NCBI GenBank assembly: GCA_025175895.1
Contig: CM046005.1
Span: 65,868,325 to 65,932,324 of the forward strand
Direction of reading: 5' to 3'
DNA length: 64,000 bases
DNA from: Wurfbainia villosa
Lineage: Eukaryota > Streptophyta > Magnoliopsida > Zingiberales > Zingiberaceae
The notes under the pieces are model-generated. The model ran no database searches. It had not been told where the DNA came from and saw only the letters and a list, made by a program, of their open reading frames with translations. Shown piece by piece: positions 31,430-43,768 of the stretch. A program made the translations under genes and the position numbers. Positions within the stretch are counted from its first letter, which is position 1; every line of letters begins with the position of its first letter.

Positions 31430-34400
31430 TGTCATGGCCGCCCTTTCCAGGGGTTTGGAGGGGCGCCATGACGTGGTCGTACATACATGCATTACAACGG
31501 AAGATTACATATACTTCTTACAGCGGAAGACTTTAGACTTCTTTTTTTTCTCTTCTTCTTCTTTTAAACATAAACATGCATCATCATTTCATAATTACTT
31601 CTTTTTAATCATAGAGCATGCATCATTATTTCATAAGTACTTAGTTCAAGTTTATAAAAATCATCTTAAAGGAAAAAGATGCATAAGTATGGGAAACATA
31701 AACAGATCTCCTCCACCATGCCACTACCACACACACTTTGCCCCTCCTGCTGCTCCCTTTAGTTTAGCCACCCTTTACCCTTATCTGCAGTACAAGGGAA
31801 CATAAACTATAAGCACATAGGCTTAGTAAGATCCTGTCCTACTCACAAAAACCATACGTCAAGCATTAAACATAGAGTAATGACATGATCATATAACACT
31901 TATAAGCATAACATTAATATAACATACAAAGGCATATAAGCATGGCATTCATGTAAACATACAAGAACATATAAGCACAACATGGATATAAACATACTAG
32001 AACATAAACATCGCATTCATATAGACATTCAAGAACATAAATAAACACAACATGCATATAACCATACAATAACATAAGCAAGCATAACATGCATATAGAC
32101 ATACAAGAACATAAGAAAGCATAACATGCATATAGACATACAAGAACATAAGCAAGCATAACATGCATATAGACATACAAGAACATAAGCATGCATAACA
32201 TGCATATAGACATACAAGAACATAAGCAAGCATAACATGCATATAGACATACAAGAACATAAGCAAGCATAACATGCATATAACATCATAATGATCCAGA
32301 CTTGAAATAAGGATATATGTAGGATGCTATTTGAAAACATATATTATAGGTATTTAAACATAATCTCAACATATTGGGCCCGTCATTTTACCACATCATC
32401 ATCATCATAGTGCGCATCCCTAATAGACCCGAGGTAGCTAATCTCGAACCCACTAGAGTACTAGGCCCGTACTAAGTCCGTCGGCCTAGGGGCAGCATAA
32501 CAGAAGCCCATCCAAAGCCCGTACTTATGACTGTCAGCCTAGGGCATCTGGGAGCTCATCCCGTACTGAGTCCGTACTACGACCGTCGACCCAGGGGCAC
32601 ATAGGAGCCCATCCCTTGGACCTTGTTAGGGTCCTGGTACAAGCCATGCATAAAGTAAAATACATATCATGCTTCTTATCATAACATATCATATTTCTTT
32701 TCATAAACATATCATGTTCCTTATCATGGCATATCCTGCTTCTTCTTCATATCATAACATATTTCTTCTTCATAACATATCATATTGCTTTTCATAATAT
32801 ATTATGTTCCCTCTTCATAACATATCATATTTCTTTTCATACATATCATGTTCCTTCTTTATAACATATCATACATTCATACAATTTACAAGGCAATGAG
32901 TATAACATGATCATGCATTTAACAAGGTAATGAGCAGAACATAATCATGCATTCCTACAATTAACATGGACATATGGTAGTGACATATAAACCAATCATA
33001 CTAAACAACTTGAGCAAGGACTATTTAACATCATGCTAACATCACACACATATAGGGCATGGCATAAACATCATGAACAAACATAACATGGTGTGATCTA
33101 AACTTCATGGAGTTCTAGCAAAATTTTAAACCTTAAACAACTTATATATAATCTAACTAACCACATATTAATTCTTTCGCATATAAATCATGGCATGGAA
33201 GGCACTTAGGAGTTTAGATAAGTCTTGGCCGAGAGCTTCAAGGAATCCTAAGGTCCATTTCTTAAATCTATCTTAGCTATCAACATGTTACCTTCATCTA
33301 CATTCATAACATAGCATAATAACTTATAGATCATAGTATAATAGACCTAAATGGGTCTTGGCCGAATGATTCAAGAAACTTAAAGGATCAACCACTTAAA
33401 TTTAGGTTAACTAACAACATGTTACCTTCATTTATATTCATAACATAGCATGACAACTTATAGATTATAGCATAATAGACCTACATGGGTCTTGGCCGAA
33501 TGGTTCAAGGAACTTAAAGGATCAACCACTTAAATTTAGGTTAGCTAACAACATGTTATCTTCATCTAACATCAAAACATATCATGAACTCATCTAGAGT
33601 ATAGCATAGAACATGTTATCTCCATCTAACATCAAAACATATTATGAACTCATCTAGAGCATAGCATAGAACATGTTTTCTTCATCTAACATCAAGACAT
33701 AGCATGAACTCATCTAGAGCATGGCATAAAAAAACATTAGGGGTCCAAAGGGGGCTTGGCCGAGAGTTATATGAGGGTTTGAAGATCAACCACTTAACCA
33801 AACATGTCTAGAAACCTATCATCATCATATTCATACAAGGTATAGCATGGATCATCATGGAAAACACAAAGAATGGTCTTGGCCGAAAGTTTCTTGAAGT
33901 TTTTAAGATCTAACACTTAACCAAACCTATCTAGCAACCTATCATCATCATATTCATACAAGGTATAGCATGGATCATCATGGAAAACACAAAGAAGGGT
34001 CTTGGCCGAAAGTTCATGAAGGGGTTTAGATAATAACATCAATCGAAACAACTTGTATGCAGGTGAGGGGATACTTACATCCTTCACTTTGTTAATAGTT
34101 GGAAAATACCCTAGGTTGTGCCAAGATTAGAGCCTTCTCCTAGCTTGGTTAGTTTTCGAAAAATGGAAGAGGGAGCCTAGGGTTTTCGGTGAGGAAGAAG
34201 AAGAGGAGAAGTGGAGAATGAAAATTGGGTTTTCTCTTGTCTCCTCAATCCCTATTTATTCACTTGAAGGTGTCCCTTTACCTCCCTTACCCTTATCTAT
34301 CATTTCCCATATTCCTCTAATAGCACAACCCTGCTGGGCTTCTGGTTATTGGATGCATCTTAGGGCTTAGCTATCTACTAGAGGTTTGGGGTTCAATTCC

Positions 34401-34518
34401 TAGGCCATGCATCCTTTTTGGCTCTATTTCTTTTATTTTTTTGAAAGAGCCCACATAAATCCCATTATATTCATGCAAAAATTCTCGTAAAATTGCCAGG
34501 AATTTTACGGGCGTTACA
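31430..34518 (-). repeat. 3' LTR of element F
   Basis: Plus-strand ends TGTCATGGCC and GGGCGTTACA. It holds several arrays: the 37-bp minisatellite (about 31920-32282), short ATATCATG repeats (32660-32880), units of about 122 bp with CTTGGCCGAATGGTTCAAGG (33230-33560), three copies of a 60-bp unit with CATCTAACATCAA (33549-33728), and two copies of a unit of about 120 bp (33860-34020). A TATA-like AATAAATAGG lies at 34251-34260 on the minus strand. Confidence 0.92.
31920..32282. repeat. 37-bp minisatellite in 3' LTR of F
   Basis: Six good units from 32049 to 32270, marked by AACATGCATATAGACATAC, with degenerate ones to the left. All three minus-strand frames are open, giving Cys/Leu/Met/Tyr-rich artificial ORFs of 92-121 codons. 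Confidence 0.9.
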
Positions 34519-34550
34519 ATCCTTCATACCTTTTAAAAGTTTCGTCCTCG
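34519..34550 (-). other. Polypurine tract region of F
   Basis: The minus strand reads AAAAGGTATGAAGGAT directly before the 3' LTR. Confidence 0.6.
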
Positions 34551-34554
34551 AAAC

Positions 34555-37234
34555 TTAGAACAACTCTGGGTACTTGTTTTCCATGTCCTCCTCGAGTTCC
34601 CAGGTAGCTTCTTCGTACCGTTGATTTTGCCACAGGACCTTCACTAAGGACACCTTTTTATTCCTTAGCCTTTTGACTTCTCGGTCTAGTATCTGGATAG
34701 GCCGACTTTTATAACTCAGGTCCCCTTGAACTTGCACTGTTTGTGGCTCGATCACTTGGTCCGTACTGGAAATGCACTTCTTGAGCATCGAAACGTAGAA
34801 CACGTTGTGAATAGCCGACATCTCTTGAGGCAACTCTAGTTCGTAAGCTACCTTGCCAACTCTCTTCAATATCGGATACGGTCCCACATAGCGCGAACTC
34901 AGCTTACCCTTCCTTCCGAATCTCATCACTCCCTTCATAGGGGCCACTTTGAGGAATACCAGATCCCCAATTTCGAATTCTAACGGTCTACGTCGTATAC
35001 CTGCATAGCTCTTTTGCCGGCTCTGAGAAGTTTCAATTCTTTGGCGGATGTTCTGTATAGCTTGGGTGGTGTCGTCAATGAAATCTGTCTAGAGTCCCAT
35101 CCCCTTCTTTTCACCACCCTCGTACCAGCATATAGGAGATCTACATTTCCTCCCGTATAGAGCCTCGTAGGGTGCCATTCCAATAGTAGCTTAGTAGCTA
35201 TTGTTGTAGGCGAATTCTGCCAAGCATAAGTATCGGCACCAGCTCCCTTTGAAATCCAGGGTGCAAGCTCATAACATATCCTCCAGTACTTGATTTACCC
35301 TTTCGGTCTGTCCGTCCGTCTAAGGATGGAAGGCAGTATTGAATAATAGCTTCGTGCCAAGGGCCTTCTGAACACATTCCCAAAAATGGGAAATAAAATG
35401 ACCATCTCTGTCAGAAATGATGGTCTTAGGAATCCCATGTAATCTGATAATTTCCTTAGCATATAATTGAGCCAGTTACTCAGTCAAATAGGTCATCTTG
35501 ATTGCTAAGAAGTGGGTAGACTTCGTCAATCTGTCCACAATTACCCATATAACATCATATCCGTTTGTCGTCTTGGGCAATCCTGAGATGAAATCCATAG
35601 AAATATCTTCCTATTTCCATTCTGGAATTTTGATCGGCTGCAGTGTTCCTCCAGGTCTCTGGTGTTCTGCTTTAACCCTTTGGCAGGTCAGGCAGGTACC
35701 GACATACTGAGCCACATCTCTTTTAATACCGAACCACCAAAATTTTCTTTTCAGATCTTGGTACATCTTGGTGGTTCCAGGATGCATCGCATAAGGAGTT
35801 CCGTGAGCTTCCTCAAATATCTTCTTTCGTAATTCTGGATCATCGGGAATACACAAGCGATCCCTAAGGCAGAGTATTCCACTATCAGAGATATGAAACC
35901 CATCATCCTTTCCTTATAGGACCTCTTGCTCGATCCTTTGAATGCTTGGGTCACGGGCTTGCTTTTCTGATATATCGTCGAACAGCATCGGTGCTATCAT
36001 CATGGTCAAGATCTGTCCGGAAATTATTTCAACCCCGTAACACATAATTTCCTTTTCTAAGGGCCGAGATAATACTGATAGAGACATCAAGGTGGCACAG
36101 GATTTCCTACTGAGTGCAGCCACTTTGTTCGCTTTTCCTGGATGGTAGAAGATCTTGCAGTCATAATCCTTGACGAGCTCGAGCCATCTGCATTGTCTCA
36201 TGTTCAGGTCCTTCTGTGTGAAGAAATATTTTAGGCTCTGGTGGTCTGTATAAATCCTACACTGAGCTCCATATAGATAATGCCTCCATGTTTTTAGAGC
36301 AAAGACCACGACCGCTAGCTCTAGATTGTGAGTGGGATAATTCCTTTCATGTTCTTTGAGTTGCCTAGAGGGGTAGGCAATGACCTTGCCGTTCTGCATG
36401 AGTACAGCTCCGAGTCCCAACTTGGAAGTGTTGCTGTACATGTCGAAGCCTTCGTTACTGTCCGGAAGAGCAAGGATTGGAGCGCTGGTCAGTCTCTTTT
36501 TCAATTCTGTGAAACTCTTCTCGTAGGCGTCCGTCCATTCATACTTTTTGTTCTTTCTGGTGAGGACTGTCATAGGGACTGTAATTCTAGAGAAGTTCTC
36601 TACAAACTTCCTGTAGTAGCTTGCTAGCCCAAGAAAGCTTCTGATCTCACTGGCATTCTTTGGTCGGTTCCAGTTACTCACAGCTTCAATCTTTATTGGG
36701 TCTACCATCACTCCGTGCTTGGATATAACGTGACCCAAAAATGATACTTGATCGAGCCAGAATTCACATTTGGAGAACTTTGCATACAACTGCTTTTCCC
36801 GAAGAATCTGTAATACCATATTCAGGTGTTCTGCGTGCTCTTCTAGGGTTCTCGAATATATCAGTATATCGTCGATGAAAACAATTATAAATTTGTCGAG
36901 GAATGCCGAGAATACCCGATTCATCAGATCCATGAACATAACAGGTGCATTCGTCACTCCGAAGGGCATAACTACGAACTCATAATGTCCGTATCTTGTT
37001 CGGAAAGTTGTCTTTGGTATATCATCTGGTTTCACTTTCACTTGATGATAGCCAGACCTCAGGTCAATCTTAGAGAAGACAGTGGCACCCTTTAGTTGGT
37101 CGAACATGTTGTCAATCCGTGGTAAAGGGTACATGTTCTTGATTGTCACATTATTTAGCGCTTAGTAGTCTATGCACATTCGAATAGACCCATCTTTCTT
37201 CTTCACCAACAGTACTGGAGCTCCCATGGAGAGC
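34555..37234 (-). pseudogene. Chromovirus pol remnant: RT, RNase H, integrase, chromodomain (element F)
   Basis: A single frame of about 890 codons. Reverse transcriptase begins inside the domain (PVLLVKKKDGS), has a stop at the D-Y-R position near 37165, then the open stretch 37149-35914 with FIDDILIYS (about 36880) and the RNase H domain (about 36440-36100). The integrase HHCC finger (H-P-G ... C-L-T-C) is at about 35790-35680, with the core downstream (WxVDRLTK, SDRDGHF), broken by several stops. The C-terminal segment 34947-34555 is open and ends in a chromodomain-like stretch (Y-x-x-R-P-I ... W-x-N-Q ... A-T-W-E-x-E). This arrangement marks a chromovirus of Tekay/Del type. Confidence 0.88.
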
Positions 37235-37580
37235 GAAATACTGTCTCATCGACTCTATTACTACGTCTTCCATATATTATTGTCTCATTGACTCAATTAC
37301 TACGTCTTCCATATATTACTGTCTCATCGACTCTATTACTACGTCTTCCAGCCATGGTTATCTTCATATATTATAATAAGGCTAGTATAAGATTATCATT
37401 CATTTATCTATGCATATTTAAACTAAAGGCTAGCATAAGATTATCCTACATATATTCATGCATATTTAAGCTAAAAGCATTTCTTATCATACATGAACAA
37501 AAAAATAGAGTAGACATAGAATTTCTTACTTGGAGCGGCAGGATTGGAGCTTGATGTGTGTGTAGTGGAAAGGCAGATCT
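37235..37580. repeat. Deletion scar of F with 39-bp tandem repeat
   Basis: Three copies of CTGTCTCATCGACTCTATTA-type units at 37241-37279, 37280-37318 and 37319-37351 (last partial), followed by AT-rich leader sequence to the primer site. Gag, protease and the first part of reverse transcriptase should lie here. Confidence 0.8.
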
Positions 37581-37592
37581 GCTCTGATACCA
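37581..37592 (-). other. Primer-binding site of F (initiator Met tRNA)
   Basis: Minus strand TGGTATCAGAGC, three bases from the LTR edge. Confidence 0.9.
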
Positions 37593-37595
37593 ACC

Positions 37596-40500
37596 TGTCA
37601 TGCCCGCCCTTTCCAGGGGTTTGGAGGGGTGGCGCGACAAGATCGTACATACATGCATTACAGCGGAAGACTACATATACTTCTTACAGCGGAAGACTTT
37701 AGACTTTTTTTTTTCTTCTTCTTTTAAACATAAACATGCATCATCATTTCATAATTACTTCTTTTTAATCATAGAGCATGCGTCATTATTTCATAAGTAC
37801 TTAGTTCAAGTTCATAAAAATAATCTTAAAGGAAAAACATGCATAAGTATGGGAAACATAAACAGATCTCCTCCACCATGCCACTACCACACACACTTTG
37901 CCCCTCCTGCTGCTCCTTTAGTTTAGCCACCCTTTACCCTTATATGCAGTACAAGGGAACATAAACTATAAGCACATAGGCTTAGTAAGATCCTGTCCTA
38001 CTCACAAAAACCATACGTCAAGCATTAAACATAGAGTAATGACATGATCATATAACACTTATAAGCATAACATTCATATAACATACAAAGACATATAAGA
38101 ATGGCATTCATGTAAACATACAAGAACATATAAGCACAGCATGCATATAAACATACTAGAACATAAACATCGCATTCATATTGACATTCAAGAACATAAA
38201 TAAACACAACATGCATATGACCATACAAGAACACAAGCAAGCATAACATGCATATAACATACAAGAACATAAGAAAGCATAACATGCATATAGACATACA
38301 AGAACATAAGCAAGCATAACATGCATATAGACATACAAGAACATAAGCAAGCATAACATGCATATAGACATACAAGAACATAAGCAAGCATAACATGCAT
38401 ATAGACATACAAAAACATAAGCAAGCATAACATGCATATAGACATACAAGAACATAAGCAAGCATAACATGCATATAACATCATAATGATCCAGACTTGA
38501 ACTAAGGATATATGCAGGATGCTCTTAGAAAACATATATTATAGGTATTTAAACATAATCTCAACATATTGGGCCCGACATTGTACCACATCATCATCAT
38601 CATAGCGCGCATCCCTAATAGACCCGAGGTAGCTAATCCCAAACCCACTAGAGTATTAGGCCCGTACTAAATTCGTCGGCCTAGGGGCAGCATAACAGAA
38701 GCTCATCCTAAGCCCGTACTTATGACCGTCGACCTAGGGTATCTTGGAGCCCATCTCGTACTGAGTCCGTACTATGACCGTCAACCCAGGGGCACATAGG
38801 AGCCAATCCCTTGGACCTTGTTAGGGTCCTGGTACAAGCCATGCAGAAAGTAAAATACATATCATGCTTCTTATCATAACATATCATATTTCTTTTCATA
38901 AACATATCATGTTCCTTATCATGGCATATCCTGCTTCTTCTTCATGTCATAACATATCATATTGCTTTTCATAACATATCATATTTCTTTTCATACATAT
39001 CATGTTCCTTCTTTATAACATATCATACATTCATACAATTTACAAGGCAATGAGTATAACATGATCATGCATTTAACATGGAAATGAGCAGAACATAATC
39101 ATGCATTCCTACAATTAACATGGACATATGGTAGTTACATTTAAACCAATCATACTAAACAACTTGAGCAAGGACTACTTAACATCATGCTAACATCACA
39201 CACATATAGGGCATGGCATAAACATCATGAACAAACATAACATGGTGTGATCTAAACTTCATGGAGTTCTAGCAAAATTTTAAACCCTAAACAACTTATA
39301 TATAATCTAACTAACCACATATTAATTCTTTCGCATATAAATCATGGCATGGAAGGCACTTAGGAGTTTAGATAAGTCTTGGCCGAGAGCTTCAAGGAAT
39401 CCTAAGGTCCATTTCTTAAATCTAGCTTAGCTATCAACATGTTACCTTCATCTACATTCATAACATAGCATAACAACTTATAGATCATAGTATAATAGAC
39501 CTAAATGGGTCTTGACCGAATGGTTCAAGGAACTTAAAGGATCAACCACTTAAATTTAGGTTAACTAACAACATGTTACCTTCATTTATATTCATAACAT
39601 AGCATGACAACTTATATATTATAGCATAATAGACCTACATGGGTCTTGGCCGAATGGTTCAAGGAACTTAAAGGATCAACCACTTAAATTTAGGTTAGCT
39701 AACAACATGTTATCTTCATCTAACATCAAAACATATCATGAACTCATCTAGAGTATAGCATAGAACATGTTATCTCCATCTAACATCAAAACATATCATG
39801 AACTCATCTAGAGCATAGCATAGAACATGTTTTCTTCATCTAACATCAAGACATAGCATGAACTCATCTAGAGCATGGCATAAAAAAAACATTAGGGGTC
39901 CAAAGGGGGCTTGGCCGAGAGTTATATGAGGGTTTGAAGATCAACCACTTAACCAAACATGTCTAGAAACCTATCATAATCATATTCATACAAGGTATAG
40001 CATGGATCATCATGGAAAACACAAAGAATGGTCTTGGCCGAAAGTTTCTTGAAGTTTTTAAGATCTAACACTTAACCAAACCTATCTAGCAACCTATCAT
40101 CATCATATTCATACAAGGTATAGCATGGATCATCATGGAAAACACAAAGAAGGGTCTTGGCCGAAAGATCATGAAGGGGTTTACATAATAACATCAATCG
40201 AAACAACTTGTATGTAGGTGAGGGGATACTTACATCCTTCGCTTTGTTAATAGTTGGAAAATACCCTAGGTTGTGCCAATCTTAGAGCCTTCTCCTAGCT
40301 TGGTTAGTTTTCGAAAAATGGAAGAGGGAGCCTAGGGTTTTTGGTGAGGAAGAAGAAGAGGAGAAGTGGAGAATGAAAATTAGGTTTTCTCTTGTCTCCT
40401 CATTCCCTATTTATTCACTTGAAGGTGTCCCTTAGTCTCTCTTACCCTTATCTATCATTTCCCATATTCCTCTAATAGCACAACCCTGTTGGGCTTCTGG

Positions 40501-40673
40501 TTATTGGATGCATCTTAGGGCTTAGTTATCTACTAGAGGTTTGGGGTTCAATTCCTTGGCCATGCATCCTTTTTAGCTCTATTTCATTTATTTTTTTGAA
40601 AGAGCCCACATAAAGCCCATTATATTCATGCAAAAATTCTCGTAAAATTGCCAAGAATTTTACGGGCGTTACA
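37596..40673 (-). repeat. 5' LTR of element F
   Basis: Plus-strand ends TGTCATGCCC and GGGCGTTACA. Same internal arrays as the 3' LTR; the 37-bp minisatellite is at about 38080-38476 and has about one unit more. Confidence 0.92.
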
Positions 40674-40765
40674 AAGACAATGTCAAGATTCCTCTTCCAA
40701 TCAACATAGTTGGGTCCAGTAAGTTTATTTTCTTTCAGTATCATAGCAAGTGGGTTGAAAGTCAT
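40674..40765 (-). pseudogene. N-terminal gag piece of element A
   Basis: ATG at 40765-40763, about 30 codons with KENKLTGPNY, cut by insertion of F. The right copy of F's duplication AAGAC (40674-40678) ends the piece; gag continues at 31429 in the same frame. Confidence 0.9.
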
Positions 40766-41810
40766 TTTGAAAAAAACTAAGAATCACATAGATCAAAACA
40801 TTAGATTTTAAAATATTATTGATTCCTCAAACAATAAAATTTTAATATCAACCAACACCTCAAAACACCGAGAATATCGTATGCCACGATAGTGTGGACG
40901 TATACGAATTCTACATTTGTAAGAGGAGGTTTTACCCATTAATTTTATTATCTTGTCAACCTAACTTTTTGACAAATAAAATTAATAGTTGGTTCCTCAT
41001 CGACCCTACAAATAAAAGCAGTGACTCCAATGGGGAGGATACATATATTTGTATCTAAGTGTTCACTATTACTCGGTACCAAGGTAATTATCTCGGGTTA
41101 TGTGCTTTCCGATGGGGAAGTACACACGCTCCTTAATAATTTCCTCTAACCATATTCAACCTTGTGATCCGCAAACAAACTCATCCGATGGAGAGGAAGG
41201 CACTCAGAGCCGACACACAAATTTGTTTGCATCACATGTCAAATTGTAATGGAGGCCGTGGGAATTTATAAAAATATCCCTCTCTCACTTAGTAATTTAA
41301 AATTGAGGAAATTTCTAGCCTGCGACATGCATATCAAACAATAAGTCATAAATATGAAAAAAAAATATTTTCCAACTATTATGGCTTTTGTCTTCAATAT
41401 GCCTCCTGTCGTATCGCCATCTTGTCCGCTCCTCCCTCTCGCCATGTACAAGCCATCCGGAGATCCGAGCCGAGAAAAAAAACTATTTTAATTTACATCC
41501 ATCGATCCTATAGTCCACGAGGGAGTGTACATGAAATCTAGATCGAAAGTAAACTAAAATAAAAAGAGTGGCTAAACAATGCCGTATCTAATTACAAAAA
41601 TTAAATACTAGCCTCGTCAACCTCGAGGATTAAACAAAATATACAATTGCACACATACAATCACATACACACATATGGTCATAATAGTTGGATCCTATGC
41701 CTGCAACCAAAAAGTTAACCTATGCACATCCTACTATTATCTGGCACATATAATATATGAAAAGTGCAAAAAAGTGACCTAATCCTAAACACACAAAACT
41801 GGAAACCTGG
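40766..41810 (-). other. Untranslated leader of element A
   Basis: Noncoding. The gag-proximal 560 bp match the leader of N. The remaining 480 bp near the primer site have no counterpart in N. Confidence 0.7.
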
Positions 41811-41822
41811 CTCTGATACCAC
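41811..41822 (-). other. Primer-binding site of A (initiator Met tRNA)
   Basis: Minus strand TGGTATCAGAGC, two bases from the LTR piece at 41825. Confidence 0.9.
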
Positions 41823-41824
41823 TT

Positions 41825-42441
41825 GATAGGTAAGAAACTTTCCTTCCCACTTCAACTCGGTCACTTGTTCATGGCGATCCCTTCTACGTCCCTAGATAAA
41901 CAAAAATTTATCCTTGACAAGGAGGGATCACCCAAGCTACCGTTTCATCGTCGTGCTATTCGATTAGAGTAGTCACTTGAACAAACTTGTTGTTCAAGTA
42001 ACCAACCTCTATTCTACGATTAGCCGCGGAATATACGATGTATGGATCGCCGGTTTTTGTGTTTGTATTCGGGGTCTAAGTAAATTTAACCACATAATAA
42101 AACATGCAACATACAAAGGAACAAAAGGAAAACAAAACAAAATTTATACCTCTCGATCTTCTACCATATGTCCTTCCTCCTTTTGGACGTCGTGTGGGCA
42201 ATGATCTTCCAAAAGTAGAAGCCTCCTAGATCGCGATCTTCCTTTCCTTGCTCGCTCCGAACAAGAGGAAGTATAGAAACAAAACTCTTTTCCTTCCTTT
42301 AACCAACCACTAAGCACCAACCTTGATGCTTGCCGCCGGCCAAGAGGAGAAGAAGGATGGTGGATGCCAGCCAAAACTCCAAGGGCTAGGCTTTGTTTCC
42401 ACTGGCCAAGGAGAAGAGGATGAAGAGGTTGATCACCGACC
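41825..42441 (-). repeat. 5' LTR of A, piece 1 (next to primer site)
   Basis: Starts TGATAGGTAAG and ends in CGACC (42437-42441), the left target duplication of B. It continues at 56612. Confidence 0.9.
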
Positions 42442-42854
42442 TGTTGGTGCAGTTGGCACCTAAGTCGAACCTGAGTTTTGATTATAGCAAACGATACAAA
42501 GTTAAGCTCATGTCGTTATCTCACGAGCTGAATTGAGTGTGCAGAAGATTGCTATAGCTGGAGCTAAAGGCTAGCGACACCCGGAGGAAGCCGCGGTGGT
42601 CGGGCGACACCGGGAGGACTTCGGAGGGAGCCGAAGGAATCAGGTGGAGACCGAAAGCAAGGCTTCAAAGGTAAATGTTGAGGTAAGCTCGTGTGAGTGA
42701 GCGTAAGTAAGGTCGAGTCCTCCATACGGGGACATCCTTAGGCAATAATCCGACCAAGACTTCCCATGGAAGGTCTATGTTGAGATCGGATGGCAAGTGG
42801 CCGTCGAATTCACTTATATTTCGAGCTAACTCTTTATTACAGTCGAAAAGTCTA

Positions 42855-42965
42855 AAAATCAGTTCAACTGCTAAGACATCAGTTCAACCGGCCAAGGATC
42901 AGTTCAACTGCTGATCCATCTGTTCAACCGACCAAGAAATCAGTTCAACCGATGGTCAAAAATCA
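42855..42965 (+). repeat. Repeated CAGTTCAAC(T/C)G motifs in LTR B
   Basis: About five copies, some a full CAGTTCAACTG near-palindrome. The 3' LTR has a shorter, altered set (55965-56040). Confidence 0.75.
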
Positions 42966-43058
42966 GCCTCGAGGAGTCAAGCTTTATCACCATTTTTCAA
43001 GGAGTCTTGTGCCCAATTCCTATTGGTTAAAGACCCATTCGATGAGGGGCTTAAAGGC

Positions 43059-43066
43059 TATAAAAG
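43059..43066 (+). promoter_or_regulatory. Probable TATA box of LTR B
   Basis: GGCTATAAAAGGAGG context; the same sequence lies at 56117-56124 in the 3' LTR. Confidence 0.65.
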
Positions 43067-43550
43067 GAGGTCCTAACCTAGGGTTTCATCATCAATTCTA
43101 AGCCTCCAAAAGCCTCTGCAAAGCTACAACTTCTCCGACAACGAAGTGCTTCTTCTCCGACGTCTAGGTTTATTTGTTTTCATTTTATTACGTCGGTTAG
43201 AGTTTAATTTCAGTTTAGTACTTTCATTTTCGGAGATTTTATCGTAACGAGGAGAGGGGGAGTGTCCCTCTACCTCAAGCTTTGTGCTTTACTTGTATCG
43301 ATTAAACTCCTACCTCTAAAGGGGAGGAGTTCTTTAGTGTTTTTGCCCTCCGTACGTGGTCGAGGACCGCTAGGGCCTTGGAGTAGTAGCCGAAGGCTAT
43401 GAACCAAGTAAAACTCCTTTGTCTCTTTTTACTTTACATTTACATTTCCGCTGCAATTAATTATCTCTCGAGTTTTAACGAACGAAAAGAAAAGAAAAAA
43501 GTTTTATCGCTATTCACCCCCCCTCTAGCGATCCGCTTCGATCCAATAAT

Positions 43551-43562
43551 TGGTATCAGAGC
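43551..43562 (+). other. Primer-binding site of B (initiator Met tRNA)
   Basis: TGGTATCAGAGC two bases after the LTR. The leader 43563-43768 is T-rich and noncoding. Confidence 0.92.
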
Positions 43563-43768
43563 CGGGGGTTGCTAAGATTTGGTGAAACCACCAATCTAGC
43601 CATTTTACAGATTTTTTTTTCTTTTTAATTCTATTTATTTCAGATTTATTTCACTTTGTTATTTTTTCTCCCGCACTACTAATCCAAGACGCGAGTCTTG
43701 GTACTTTTTTTTTGTGTTTTTGTCGTTGCTAGTTTCTTCGTCTTCGTCTCCTTGTGTCTTTTGTTCTA

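Larger units (their letters stand above)
31430..40673 (-). mobile_element. Element F: Ty3/gypsy chromovirus (Tekay/Del-like), gag deleted
   Basis: Target duplication AAGAC at 31425-31429 and 40674-40678, in the gag of A. The LTRs are 31430-34518 (3' LTR, 3089 bp) and 37596-40673 (5' LTR, 3078 bp) and look very similar. The internal part is only about 3.1 kb: pol from within reverse transcriptase to the chromodomain. Gag, protease and the first part of reverse transcriptase are missing. Confidence 0.93.
42442..43548 (+). repeat. 5' LTR of element B (1107 bp)
   Basis: Starts TGTTGGTGCAG, ends CCAATA (CCAACA in the 3' LTR). It has repeated CAGTTCAAC(T/C)G motifs (42855-42965), a TATA box at 43059-43066 and the pyrimidine tract CACCCCCCCTCTAGCG near the end. 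Confidence 0.92.

Noticed and set aside
31920..32282. Regularly spaced repeats that might suggest a CRISPR array
   Set aside because: The units are directly tandem with no unique spacers, in a plant LTR.
31914..32340. Long hydrophobic Cys/Tyr/Met-rich ORFs on the minus strand (also 38025-38535)
   Set aside because: They come from the 37-bp minisatellite in the F LTRs, which is open in all three frames. No start context or protein family supports them.
37446..37926. ORFs with similar peptide at 31407-31805 and 37600-37926 as a gene pair
   Set aside because: They are the same part of the two F LTRs and run across LTR edges.
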